Made by a program: the position numbers and the translations under genes. From Nemertoderma westbladi (lineage: Eukaryota > Xenacoelomorpha > Nemertodermatida > Nemertodermatidae), in the NCBI GenBank assembly GCA_032718475.1, contig JAUCBJ010002221.1, positions 62,001-126,000 on the forward strand: a stretch of DNA of 64,000 nucleotides, in the 5' to 3' direction. The notes below the pieces were generated by a model. It saw only the letters and a program-made list of their open reading frames with translations, searched no databases and was not told where the DNA came from. This document shows, one piece after another, positions 10,516-21,508 of the stretch (positions are counted from its first letter, which is position 1; the number at the start of each line of letters is the position of its first letter).

Positions 10516-11168
10516 ACTGCGAGGGCAGCGGCGAGCCCTTCGACACTGTGCACGCTCTCAGCTGCAAGGTCGGAGGGCTAGTTATTCGCCGGCACAATGA
10601 GATCCGGGACGTGTTTGGTGACCTTCTTGCGGAGGCCTTCGGTGCGACTAATGTCGAGTGGGAGGTCACCCTGGCCGAAGGTCACCTGGTCTCGGATGGG
10701 CAGGTGGTGGAGGGAATGAGGGCGGATTTGGTATCCAGGCAGGGGTGTTTGGGCGAACCAGGTAGTGGTGTCTTTCGACGTATCGATTATAAATCTCGAC
10801 GCCACTTCCTATGCTCGCTCCAACGCCTTAACGGAGACCTTACTCGCCCAGAGGGAACAGGTCAAGCGGGCCCATTACCAGGAGGCCTGTGAATCCCGCA
10901 GGATGCACTTCACCCCGTTTGGTGTGTTCCACCGACGGTGTGTGGGGTGCGGAGGCGGCTGTATTCATCCACTACCTTGCGGAGACCCTATGCTCTAAGA
11001 GGGTCGGGATGAGACAGTGGGGTTTGGGAGGGGTTTTGGGTGCGGTGAGGCTGCAGTTTGGTCTCCTTCGGGCGACCTCTCTGTGCCTCCGGGGTGGTAG
11101 GAGGCCGTGGCGGGGCCTCGGGTTTGGGGATGGGGTGGGGATTCGGGGTGTTGACCCAGATATTTACT
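10516..11168 (+). pseudogene. C-terminal nuclease-like domain of the RT-nuclease retroelement
   Basis: In frame with a zinc-like HALSCKVGGL segment comes RRHNEIRDVFGDLLAEAF, then MRADLVS, VVSFDVSII and REQVKRAHYQEAC, and finally a segment around GVWGAEAAVFIHYLAE. The HNEIRD, RADLV and FDVSI order fits the restriction-enzyme-like nuclease domain of this RT family. Frameshifts lie near 10770 and 10925. The frame ends at 11168. Confidence 0.6.
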
Positions 11169-11640
11169 GATTACATATCTGTTTCTTTATTGTAAATATT
11201 TATTGTTAACTTGTGCTTCGATCTTAATTATTCTACTTAATTAATTTGTGATCATTTGTGCTTCGCCTGATTTTATATTTTATTAATGGAATAATATTTG
11301 TATTTTGACTTTACGATGATGTATACCGGGATGTTCTGTCAGATTTACTTTCAGTTTATCGAGTTCCGTTTATAGGCCTATAGGTATAGTATATAATGCG
11401 TAATGCCTTACCTCTAGAGTGGGCCTACACATGCAATGTACACATACTACATAGACTAGGCCTATCAAGTCATCAACTATTGTATAAAGAAGTACATTGT
11501 GCACAAAAGTACTGTGCAAAGTACTGCTGTTCCGATATATTGATGCTGATCCTTAAACTGTTATGGGATGGATCAATAGAGGTCCGTGCCATAATTGCAT
11601 GCCTGCCAGACCTGCAGTATTCACAATAGAAACTACCCTC
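11169..11640. other. No recognisable feature
   Basis: AT-rich spacer between two RT-nuclease remnants. No coding or repeat signal is seen. Confidence 0.4.
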
Positions 11641-12135
11641 CTTTTCTCCTGCTTACCCCAAGGTCGTCTTCGCCCTGCGCTTTTTCCCTCCATCTCTGGT
11701 AGTGCAGTATTCCTTGGAATTCGACTGCATCATGCGTAACTCCTTGTCTGACCTGGTCGGAGGTTCGCTCTCCGACTGGTCATACAACAAGGCATGCCTT
11801 CCAACAGCTATGGGAGGTCTAGGCCTGCGCAAGGCAACTGACCATGCACCAGCTGCATATGTAGACTCCGTTTGCCAGGCTGGACCCCTTGTTTCCCTCA
11901 TCCTTGGCCACCAACCAGTCAACCCACACCTAGATCCTGCCCTAAACCTCCCTGTCCACATCTGCGGAGGAAACCGAGAGGATATCAACCTCCGCTCTTC
12001 CTGTCCCCACCACCCAGCTAACCTGGACATGCCCTCACTGAGGCCGGGAGCGTAAGATCATGGCCCACGCTGAGGAGTGTCACAGCTACGGGGTCGGGTT
12101 CACCCCATTCGTTCCTGCTGTCTCTTCGTTTGTCC
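11640..12135 (+). pseudogene. Fragment of a second RT-nuclease retroelement
   Basis: The plus strand reads SWSYNKACLPTAMGGLGLR-type text (SDWSYNKACLPTAMGGLG, 11775-11830), then an APAAYVDSV segment, and after a stop HAEECHSYGVGFTPFVPA. These match the thumb/connector and the last part of the nuclease domain in the same superfamily, with the middle deleted. It is followed by an A-rich run near 12185. Confidence 0.55.
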
Positions 12136-12455
12136 TTTCTTTTATATATAATCTTATTAATTAATAAAAAATATTATTACATTGAAAAAAAAAATAGTAA
12201 TACGAACTAGCTAAAAAAATATACTGATCTACACTGTGTTCTGCTGTACCTAGGCCTTGACTGTACCTACAGTATAGACCTATGCAATGTACTGTACAGT
12301 ACACTCGACAATCAAGTTATGTTCGTCACATTTCCACTGGTCATTTGAACAACTTGTAGACATTTTTTCAAAGTTGATCAAAATCAGATACTGTAGTAAC
12401 TGTTAGTATATGAAGCAATTTTCAAAAAAAAATGGAAAAAAAGTGTGTTTGAAGT

Positions 12456-12836
12456 CCCAACGCACCTTAAATGGAACATTTCACTTTGCTGCTGTATTAA
12501 ACATTGTTAAATAAAAATTTGAAAGCTAAAACTGATAAAAATGATTAACATAGCATTCAGGCCAACAGGAAAGCTAATTTTTGAAATTTTTGACCACCCC
12601 ACATCTCATAATTTTTAGATTCAAAAAGACACCTAAATTTTTCAAAAATGGCACTTTTCAACAGGCGATTTCCAGTTTTGAAATTGATAAAATTTGGTCA
12701 AGTAAGGTGTCATTATGTGAGGAAACATGTAATTTACTCATATCAAAAAAGAAATCACGTTTTTTTCAAAGCAGCAGCCGCCCATGTCTCTCCACATACC
12801 ATGTTCCATTTAAGGTGCAATGGGCGTTAAACGGTT
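12456..12836. mobile_element. MITE-like inverted-repeat element, copy 2
   Basis: The left end has CACCTTAAATGGAACAT (12463-12479) and the right end its inverted copy ATGTTCCATTTAAGGTG (12801-12817) followed by TGGGCGTTAAACGGTT (12821-12836). The last 16 bases are the exact reverse complement of 7450-7465 in copy 1. It is about 380 bp, AT-rich and non-coding. Confidence 0.65.
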
Positions 12837-12904
12837 TTAAGTTAAAAAGGGACAAGCGATCGTGGACAGGACACTCAGTCAATTCCTATAATGGTTTGGC
12901 GGGG

Positions 12905-13530
12905 GAGCTCACAGGAGGGGGAGATGCTGGCGCTGTTTCCGTAGGATCCTCAATCTTTGCTGGGGGAAGCTGGTCGAACGTGGGTCACCTAGTGCAGCCT
13001 CAATTCTGCTTCCGATGTCCTTGATGAAGTGCTGAGTTGCAGCGCCCATTCCACCTAATGTCTCATACGAGGCGGGAAAGAAGGTGGCAGTAGTTGTGGA
13101 TACTGCTAGGTCAGCATATTTAGCTGCTTTGAGCTCATCCTTCAGATTAGCAACAGAAGGGCCCGGGTTGATGCCAGTTGATGCACGAGACATCCATTCG
13201 ATGGGAACATGTGAAATCCCATATTGAAGGTTTCCCACCAGGCGTATGGTTAGTGTCAACCCATCAGGGCGCTTTTTGTCAGATGTCGAAAGACCAATGG
13301 GTTCGCAGGTATTTGGGACAGCAGCAGAGTGAATAGCTTCTCCCAGTGCCTGGTTAGATAATCAGTACCTAGCTTGCCTCGTTGCCTGTCAGGTAAATTC
13401 TTGCATACCAGTTGCATACCAGTACCACAAGCACAAGTATGTTCAACATGTATGTTGGACCCGCGGCGGATGGAGATCACAGATCGTAACTGCTCGTTGG
13501 AATGTCGAAGACCCAATTGACCGGATGGAA
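12905..13530 (-). pseudogene. C-terminal fragment of a third RT-nuclease retroelement
   Basis: The minus strand reads GLRHSNEQLRSVISIRRGS, then a CACGTGM Cys motif, then in another frame a KYADL motif followed by PASYETLGGMG and IKDIGSRIEAALGDPRSTSF. This order (substrate-binding tail, Cys motif, KYA-L, E-LG, I-x-LG-R) is the C-terminal end of the same RT-nuclease family. A deletion or frame change at about 13255 removes the core of the nuclease. Confidence 0.6.
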
Positions 13531-13559
13531 GGACCTGAAGCCTATCACCAGCTCCCGGA

Positions 13560-14380
13560 GCTGCTGCTCCATGTTTTTCTTGTCATTACGAATTTACTAT
13601 AATTAAATGCATTCTCTATTACTCATGAAAAAATCAATAATTAATAATATAAAATTGTAATTAATATTCTGTGAACACTTACACACCCTCCACCACAAAT
13701 GGAGGTTGGGGAAATAAGAAGCAGAAGCATAGTTTGTTTTGTTCCATATTACTCACGCGCATCCTTCTTGGTGAAATACGGGGTTTCCCGCAAAATTTAA
13801 TACGTTTTCATTTTTGTATTTGGTATATATATCTTCTGAAAGACCAGAGTACCTATAAAAGTGCAGACCAATTTGGTTGCCATGGATACTCAATACTCGT
13901 ATTTAAATTTTACTGCAGTCTGCTGTTTTCTGCCTTAGAATGCGAAATCGAAAACAAAACGAAATATCAGATGATAAGTAACAAAGAAGTTTCAATCTTT
14001 GTATTATAATTATTTATTACTTGGGAAAAATAGCTCGTGTTACTTGGATTTTTTTCACTATTTTCGATGTATTTCATTTATCGAGCGCCTGTTAGGTTAA
14101 TAAAGGGTTGAGAGAATATTTACAAAAACGTGCTTCATTTTTCTCCATGTTATATGTCATTTTAATCTTTGGTACTTTTTTGTTGTTTAACTATTTCTTT
14201 TACAAAAAGAAACTACTATTTTTTGTTAGACTTTCTTGAATCACCGACGCTCAAAGTGAAATTGCACCAAATATGCACACCACCCAACCCCAATTATCTG
14301 TAATTCAACAGGAGAGGCACCTCAGCGTGAAACTGCGGAGCCGAGCCCCATCCGACCTCTTCGGTCGGTCAAGTGGGTCT
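13560..14380. other. No recognisable feature
   Basis: AT-rich DNA. I see no coding signal. A short hairpin, CCGACCTCTTCGGTCGG, lies near 14352. Confidence 0.4.
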
Positions 14381-14392
14381 AACCAACACTCA

Positions 14393-14455
14393 ACGAGGAA
14401 CTGTCGCGTAGAACAAGGAACTCTCGCGTAGAACAAGGAACTCTCGCATAGAATA
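14393..14455. repeat. 20-bp tandem repeat, three copies
   Basis: GGAACTSTCGCGTAGAACAA units start near 14397, 14417 and 14437. They lie just outside the candidate inverted repeat at 14500, upstream of the HECT gene. Confidence 0.75.
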
Positions 14456-14499
14456 ACAAGGGATGCGTGTGCTACGGGGTGGGTGAAAATGAGATAATA

Positions 14500-14514
14500 G
14501 GAGGAGGGGAATTC
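14500..14514 (+). other. Candidate left terminal inverted repeat of a two-gene transposon
   Basis: GGAGGAGGGGAATTC matches the reverse complement of 19213-19227 at 14 of 15 positions. It lies 92 bp before the first ATG of the HECT gene. No target-site duplication was found next to it, so this is a candidate only. Confidence 0.35.
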
Positions 14515-14605
14515 TGGTAAGGAAACCTGAAGGGAAGCAGGTTGCGACTGTAGGGGGAATGTTACGAAAATTGAAAAAAAGGAGACGAACACGGCAAACC
14601 CTACC

Positions 14606-17600
14606 ATGTTTGAATACATGAAGAATAGAGGTATTCGAGAAGAATTAATAAATAAAATGCGTGAGGATAGGGTTGATGAAGACGTGGTTCGAATAATGTC
14701 GGATTCTCAATTACAGGAATACATACCATGTTATGGCGATCGCGTCCTTGTTACCGCTTTTTGTAATATCAATGAAACCGCCAGGAGTTGTACCGGTACT
14801 GGAACTCACCTTGCAAGTGCCGGTAGTTTAAGTCGAAAATAAGACACACTCGCTCGTTTGCGTAGCCGCCTTTCCAGCAAACGTAGGAATCCGACGAAGG
14901 TGAATAAACCGGGTCCGGCGAAGCGCACCCATCGTGTTGAATTGGGCTGGATGCACTTTCGGGATGACGAAACTTACAAACAAATTCGCACTTCCTCTGG
15001 TGGTGGAATTCGACATCTAACTGTCGACCGGCACACGTCTGTATCTGAAGTACTGAAGACCGGAGAAGAGTTATTTTTGCCGGCGGCGTTTCCGCTCAAG
15101 GAGCCCTGAGGGATTTAATTCTGGAAATCCGGGACTTTCAGGGTAATTGTTTCGAAGACGATTCTATAACTATCGATGAGTTATATGATGTTACGAAGCT
15201 AAACATGTTGCGGTTGTATTTGTATTCACGTCGAGTCCAAGGGGTCCAAGAGGGGAACACTGTAAACGAGAGAGAGCAAGCCTTACACAGTTTACAGACT
15301 TCTCTTATCTACAGTCCAGTTTCAGAATTGAAAAAATGTGAACCCGAAGTTGTTGAAATTTTAGAGCCTTGTCTTTCTGAACTACCGGGACTCTCTGAAT
15401 ATCTCTACCACTAGTCGATTTGGATGAAACGCTGGAAGATATACTAGTGCGACTTGAAACCCAACTTATTCAAGATGGTGATGGACGAAATATAGTCAAC
15501 GTAGACAGAGACAATGTGCTCGATGGCGGATTCCGTGGATTTGAGAGGAAGAGCTTCGACCCATGCCGCTGCCTGGATGTTAAGTTCATGGACGAAGATG
15601 GAATCGACGAAGGTGGTCCTCGGCGCGAATTTATGAGAATAGCTATGATTGCAATCAGAGATTCATCAATGTTTTGTGGACAGGACGACTCAAAATTCCT
15701 TAGTCTCGACTATAACTGTAAGTTACTATTTTAACAAAGTTTTATTTTATATTACCCCACCCCTTAGGGGATCAAATAAGCAACTAATTTTTCTCCGATG
15801 GAATAGTTAATAGAATATTGTAATTAAATTAAAATTGTATTAATTTTATTTTAGGTTTAAATAATGACCGATACCTGCTTGTGGGTCGTATGATTTCCTA
15901 CATGATAGTACACCGTGGCCCATTTCCGAGTTTTTTCTCGTCTCAACTTTTTGAGTTGGTTTGTAGCGGAGAAACAAATGTTACTATTACTATGGAAGAT
16001 ATTAATGACTATGATTGGAAGGCAGAAGTTTATTCGGTAAGTGAGTGAATATATTTTTTGTATCGAAATACACGCAATTGAATTTATTTATTAATTATGT
16101 TAATTATAGATAACTTTCATATTCTTAATCCAAGTAGATCTCTGTATCGAAAACAGTGGAAGAATTTAAAGAAGCTGTGACCAAATCACAAGAGTTACTG
16201 GGGATGTCTGGCTGTATAAACCTGTCTCTCCGCTTCGAAAACAAGGACAATCTTGTCAAGAGCCTTATCAAGTTTCTTGTGGTCGATCGAATTCGGGAAC
16301 CATTGCAACAGTAATTATAACGTTTCTTGGCTTGTCTTCTGATTTATTTTCTATTCTGATTTCTTCCGTATCTGATTATTTTATTTTCCTTTCTGATGAA
16401 GCAAATCAAAATTAATGTTGGAATGAGTTAATTAATATTATTATATTATATTATTATAAATTCATTATTTAATTCATTTTATGAATATATTCTTGAAATT
16501 ATTCCTAAAATTCATAATATAATAATAAAGTAATAAGCTACGTAATTTATTATTTTTAAATTAGGTACTTGTTAAAATAATTGTGTTTGTAATTAATTTC
16601 TTTTAGATTGCGGGCGGGTTTAGAGACGCTTGGATTATTACGCGAAATTATCAAGAAGCGAACACTTTTAAAAACGTGTTTATTGGCCAATCTGCGCGAA
16701 TTCCTTTAGATCCATTTATAGTTGATCGTCTCTTTACAATACAGTGGTCTGAGGCAGGGAGTAATAGGAGAAGAAGAGAACGGCGCACGATTTCTTAATG
16801 GAAGGACCTTCTCCAAGACCTTTCTGGTTATTAATTAATACAATAAAGGACTATTATTCGATAAAAAAAAGTAAACGGAAAACACCTGTTTTTTACACTC
16901 ATTTTCTGTTTAGCGAAATTCAACTATTCTGCCGGAGTGGTTGAGTTTTACACGAGTTGGCAAGTTTTTAGCACGAGCGAAGCGAGTGTTAGAGTGGAAA
17001 AAGGGTGTTTTCCGTTACATTTTTATATCGAATATATTGTTTTATTTGAAAAAAATATCATAAAAATTATCACTGTTTTATGTTTACGTTAAATATAAGT
17101 ATATTTTAACAAATTTTAAAATTAGAGAAAAAAAGTAAAAAATTAGTGAAAAAAAGTCTTTTTCACTGATTTTCAGAAAAATTAGTGAAAAAAAGTTAGT
17201 TTAATTCACTCATTTTAAAAAATATTAGTGAGATAAAGCGGTTTTTTTAAATAAAGACATATTTATTTAATTAATTATTTATTATCACTTAACTTAATTA
17301 ATTACTATTAATAATAATAATAATTGGTATATTTAAAACTTTCAGATGGTATTGAGATTTCTGGGTTTACGGGTTCCATTCAACTCACTGATCTCCTTAA
17401 TTTCGTCACCGGCTCAGACACGATACCTGCATTAGGATTTGAAGTAGAACCGTCAATTTCATTTATTCATTCTGAAGACAGTTCAAATGAGTTTACTGTT
17501 GGACTGCCGAAGGTTAATACCTGCGCGATCGAGTTATCACTTCCTATTCTAGAAGATTATGAGATGTTTAAGGAGCGATTGTCACGATGTATTAAAATGG

Positions 17601-17623
17601 TATCTACATTTACCACGGCGTAA
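14606..17623 (+). pseudogene. HECT-domain E3 ubiquitin ligase-like gene, five exons, with disruptions
   Basis: Exons: 14606-15717, 15855-16036, 16138-16310, 16607-16826 and 17346-17623; all four introns are GT-AG and rejoin the frame with matching phase. The N-terminal ~55 residues look SAM-like (SDSQLQEYIPCYGDR). Next comes an ELGWMHFRDDETYKQIRT module, then the HECT N-lobe (VKFMDEDGIDEGGPRREFMR, YLLVGRMISYMIVHRGP) and the C-lobe with the catalytic-cysteine motif NTCAIELSLP near 17518. HECT enzymes load ubiquitin on this cysteine and pass it to substrates. Disruptions: TAA at 14840, frameshifts near 15095, 15411 and 16650, and TAA at 16796. These may be decay or assembly indels. Similar SAM/HECT proteins are, as I recall, highly multicopy in fish and invertebrates. 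It faces the transposase at 17867-19031 tail to tail, 243 bp apart. Confidence 0.75.
16860..17026. mobile_element. Foldback/MITE-like element in HECT intron 4
   Basis: The arms near 16860-16900 and 16985-17026 are inverted copies around AACGGAAAACACC and GGTGTTTTCCGTT, each followed inward by a CACTC/GAGTG word. The centre holds CACGAGCGAAGCGAGTG. It occupies about a third of the 519-bp intron and leaves both splice sites intact. Confidence 0.65.
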
Positions 17624-17866
17624 TAACATGACTGTATTACCTCATGACTTTATTATTAGATCGATAGAAATAAGGAACTGGAACTCCAACCATGTTTTTA
17701 ACTTTCAGATAAATGTTAATAAAGGAATATTTACTTGCAATATTACTGCAATATTATACTTATTAAATACTTTATAATCATTAACTTAATTATAATTAAT
17801 AATTAATTATTATATTATAATTAATATAATAAGAATTAATTAATAATTATAATTATCTACTTTAAC

Positions 17867-19031
17867 TTATATAATTTCGTTTATCTCTTTAATTAAGTTC
17901 AAGTACAGAGCAATTGCCTCAGAAGCATTTTTTGGCACAGTTAAACCGTTTTCCGACATTAATAAAAGACATAGATTATACACATCAATATCACAGGGCA
18001 CAGTTTCGCGATAAGTTGCTTCTTCGATGCAAGTGTCTAGATCAGAGTTATTTACGGCAAAAAGTTGGTCAGTTGTTCCCCAGAGACATGGGCTATGGTA
18101 CATAACATTTGGGCGGCCGTGTGGTACGTTGAGGTTGCGACTTGGACGAATACTATGTGCTTTCCAAATTTCTTGTACAGAGTCCAATTCGTCCTGAATA
18201 ATGGCAGTAAAACAAAATTGTACAACTGCTTTCGATATAAATGTGCCATCAAAAATCCCCTGGTCTATGAAATCTTTAAAAAGATTGATCCAGTATTCAG
18301 CACATTCTTTGCAAAGGATTCCCCCACCAACTCTCAATCCGTTGGTTGGCAGTACTCGCCCCGTCTAAATAGGCAATCTCAACGTATCGATCCGTTCCAT
18401 TTCGCCGTAAGAAGTGTTGGTAGCAACGAATATGTCCATTCTCAGTCCCGCAGTCCGCCCTAACTCGAATTGGACAACCATTCAGCTGTTTGACTGTATC
18501 TAAAAAATAACTACCTATAAGTTTCGGATTGTTGTTACTATTATAAACGCGCAGCCACAGAATTTTCCTTGAAAACCCATCAATGCATCCACTGATACAG
18601 ATCCCATACGGTTTTAATTTATCGTATCCGTCGATGTGCCAGATAAAGTTTGGACCACAGGCATAATATGATCTTCGATGCAACCGTCGAGATTGGCGCG
18701 ATTCGACACCGATTGGATCCAAATCCTTAAGTATCACTCGCACGTCTTCCTTGCGAACCCTGAGACCATGTAGCCTACACTTTGCATGCATCATACGATA
18801 GCCCAAAAGTCTTCCAGACCCATTCAATTCATGTTGAATAAATGAATAAACATCGTCTAAGTCGTCATATACACGACGCGAAAGCCCCATAGCATTAATA
18901 ACGCGTTTAATTTGGCGAACTCCTATAAGGATATTATGATCCTTCTCCAACACAAAACTAATTTCCTTGTAAGTATATGATAAATCGAAGTACGTTTTGA
19001 TGACTTCGTTGCGTTCCATTATTTGCGACAA
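17867..19031 (-). pseudogene. Integrase-type (DDE) transposase, complete but for one frameshift
   Basis: Starting at the ATG at 19031, the protein has a helix-turn-helix-like N-terminus (about 1-60, with TYKEISFVL and IGVRQIKRVI). An integrase core follows: FIWHIDGYDKLKPYG (first D), RVRADCGTENGH (second D) and a NQRIESWW motif with the expected E. After the frameshift come a conserved tail (CAEYWINLFKDF) and an LPHGRPNVMYH-like segment, VPHGRPNVMYH. Joined length is about 395 residues. The shift falls in a run of five G on the minus strand near 18320, where four would restore the frame. The family is the multicopy single-chain 'integrase core domain' transposase of animals; IS3EU or Ginger-like are possible names I cannot confirm. 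It would cut and paste the element DNA. Its stop is 243 bp from that of the HECT gene. Confidence 0.8.
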
Positions 19032-19212
19032 AATAATGACCTACGACCTATTGGAACCTAATAAAATTAATAAAGAAACTGAGAAGGAAACCGGTACCAC
19101 AATTACCAATACTATCAGTATTGTAAGATAATGAACTATAAGACAGTCCTTATACAGTACAGTACTACCACTACCTACATGATTGGATTGCAATATACCA
19201 CCCTTGTAATTT

Positions 19213-19227
19213 GAATTTCCCTCCTCC
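19213..19227 (-). other. Candidate right terminal inverted repeat
   Basis: GAATTTCCCTCCTCC is the inverted partner of 14500-14514 (14 of 15). It lies 182 bp beyond the transposase start codon, mirroring the left end's position before the HECT start. Confidence 0.35.
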
Positions 19228-19229
19228 CT

Positions 19230-19305
19230 AACACGAACTTCGTGTTAGTAAGACGAAGTTCGTGTTAGTAACACGAACTTCGTGTTAGTAAGACGAAGTT
19301 CGTGT
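19230..19305. repeat. 40-bp tandem array of perfect hairpins
   Basis: ACACGAACTTCGTGT and GACGAAGTTCGTG alternate, separated by TAGTA, in two 40-bp units (starts 19231 and 19271). Each word is self-complementary and the array as a whole is also palindromic. It directly abuts the candidate right inverted repeat. Confidence 0.8.
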
Positions 19306-21508
19306 ACCTTCGACATACCACGATTCCAAACATATTGGAATTCCCTACTAACCAATACAATACGTCATATGCATCCATCCGCATGAATAACTTGTCCTGT
19401 TAGCGCTGAATTTAAGACGTTAACTGAGCGTGATGTCCGTATTTCAAGTAGTAATTATATCACGGTTTATAACGCGGACAGTCCCTTGCTATATGGCTAC
19501 CATTAATACACTTGTAATTATTGGAAATGCCGCTGCTGTAGATATTAGTGGCCTCTTCAAATCCCCTATTTTCACGGATTTTGATGTCATTTCTGTTCTG
19601 GTGGTCCAAATAAAAAAAATTTTATATTCTTTGGACTTATTGTTTTGTCTATCATTTGAGATGGGTTTAACTTTCGGCACCAAAAAGTCGAAATGAGGGC
19701 CGAGATGTCGAAAAAAATGTTGGCCCTTAAAATTAAAAATTTTAATAAATAATGTTATCTTCATATATAGATTTTACTATATATTAATATAAACTGTAAA
19801 TTTTAATAATGGTGCTTCTTTTTATTCTTTTATTTACTTACAATGTTACGCCCCAAGCTTTGGTTATACTGGTAAAAAAATAAGGAAAGAAAAACGTCAA
19901 CTACTTTTAAAAGATCGTGGTATATGAAACAAATGAATAATTTAACTTATTGATATCTATGCGTGTATGAACGTTGACGACTTCTAGAACCTTGGATCAA
20001 GGAGAGAGAGTAGCAAAAACAAGCGCGAAATAGCGCAAAGGTCATGTCTACTAACGCATGAACTTGTTTCCTTGAATGGCTTACTACGAATCTTACAACA
20101 AAAAACATTCACCGGAATGGGGGATTGAACTCGGTACCTAGAGATTCCAAGTCCGACGACAGTTCGTAGGTAGTTGGTTGACGTACAGTATGCAGTGTAG
20201 GTCTACACAAAAATTGTGTGCACAACAAAAATAAACGTAGTAGTTCAGATAGGGTGGTGGAGGTGAATTCCTCTCAAGGGGAAAAATTCCACTCAAAATA
20301 CAACGTAATTCTCCCAAAAATAAAACTATTAGTTGGCCTAACCTGTTTTATTAACTTCCGTTAATTATTTTTGTTAGAATAACGTGCCGCCACTGTAAAC
20401 GGCCGGCCCCTTTCCATAAACTGATAATTTAACATTGATGTGAGATATTAATTCGCGGAGATGGGATTTGCGTCAATTTTCCCCTGTCTCCAGTAGTCTT
20501 ATATATTGATTGAAATAGTGTACACCGAAATATAAATGAATTATTAAGGAAAGTACAGAAAACTTGTTGAGAACATGTTAGTTTCACAAATGCCTGGACA
20601 ACAACAACAGACAACAACAGACACAACAGGATGTTGATTAACAGTCGAAGGTTATAGCTATGCGACGTGTTTCACATTTAATCTCCCAAAACTCTGGAAA
20701 GGTATAAACTGAGGAAAACTGCATTATAGTTACCTGTAAATTAAATTCTTATTAAATTGTCTTATTTGGTCTGTTGCTATGGTAACCTGGACTGTAAATG
20801 TCACCCGAATGTGTACAATATGACGGGAAGTATCAACATGATACTTAGCTGTAGAGATATTTTTAAATAATTACAAATATGGGAGCAAATATTTGAGTAA
20901 AGGTACGCGAATTCTCTACTTAAACTTAATATTTTGATACTTCTGAAAATTACTCAGGTCCAAATAATGGGCTCGTGTCTGCGACATTGGATGCTATTTG
21001 ATATTATAATACCCTTGATGTGTTCCCAGGATGTTATTTAAGTTGTGTGATGGGTTTTTTAATTTTAAAACAGTTTGTTGATTTTATCAGGAAAAGGACA
21101 GGTGAGAGAAAGCAATTATTAAATTAAATTTCATAAATCTGTTGCTAAGGCGGTAACTAGGGCCTGTTTGGAAGAATGGAAGGGAATTTCGGAAATTTTT
21201 TTCTTCACCAAAGTATTTATAACTGTTTCAGGACAACATTGATGCATTTTGATTAACTTTCAATAAACACACTGGTTAAGAGACGAGATTTACTAACATT
21301 CACCATGAACTTGTATCCTAAAATCGAAAAAACCAATTTTTGAGCAAAAAACTTTGAAGCCCAAAAAAAGGCATTAAATCAAAAATGCAGAGGTGGCATC
21401 CGGCCTAGCCGGATTCGCCATGTCTTGAAGTACAAAAATCAGGTGGATGCCAACCATTAACAAAAAATGCCATCTAAACTTAGTTTTCGGGAGTTGGCAG
21501 GTAGACTA
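19306..21508. other. 2.2 kb with no recognised gene
   Basis: AT-rich DNA. The only signal is a possible tRNA-derived SINE remnant near 20110-20195. Confidence 0.4.
20110..20195 (-). mobile_element. Possible degraded tRNA-derived SINE
   Basis: On the minus strand a GAGTTCAATCC word (20121-20133) fits the RNA polymerase III B box, and the preceding GTCGGACTTGGAATC reads like a tRNA anticodon arm. No good A box is seen, so support is weak. Confidence 0.3.

Noticed and set aside
13671-14009. 112-codon ORF
   Set aside because: No domain, low-complexity AT-rich composition and no supporting splice or start context.
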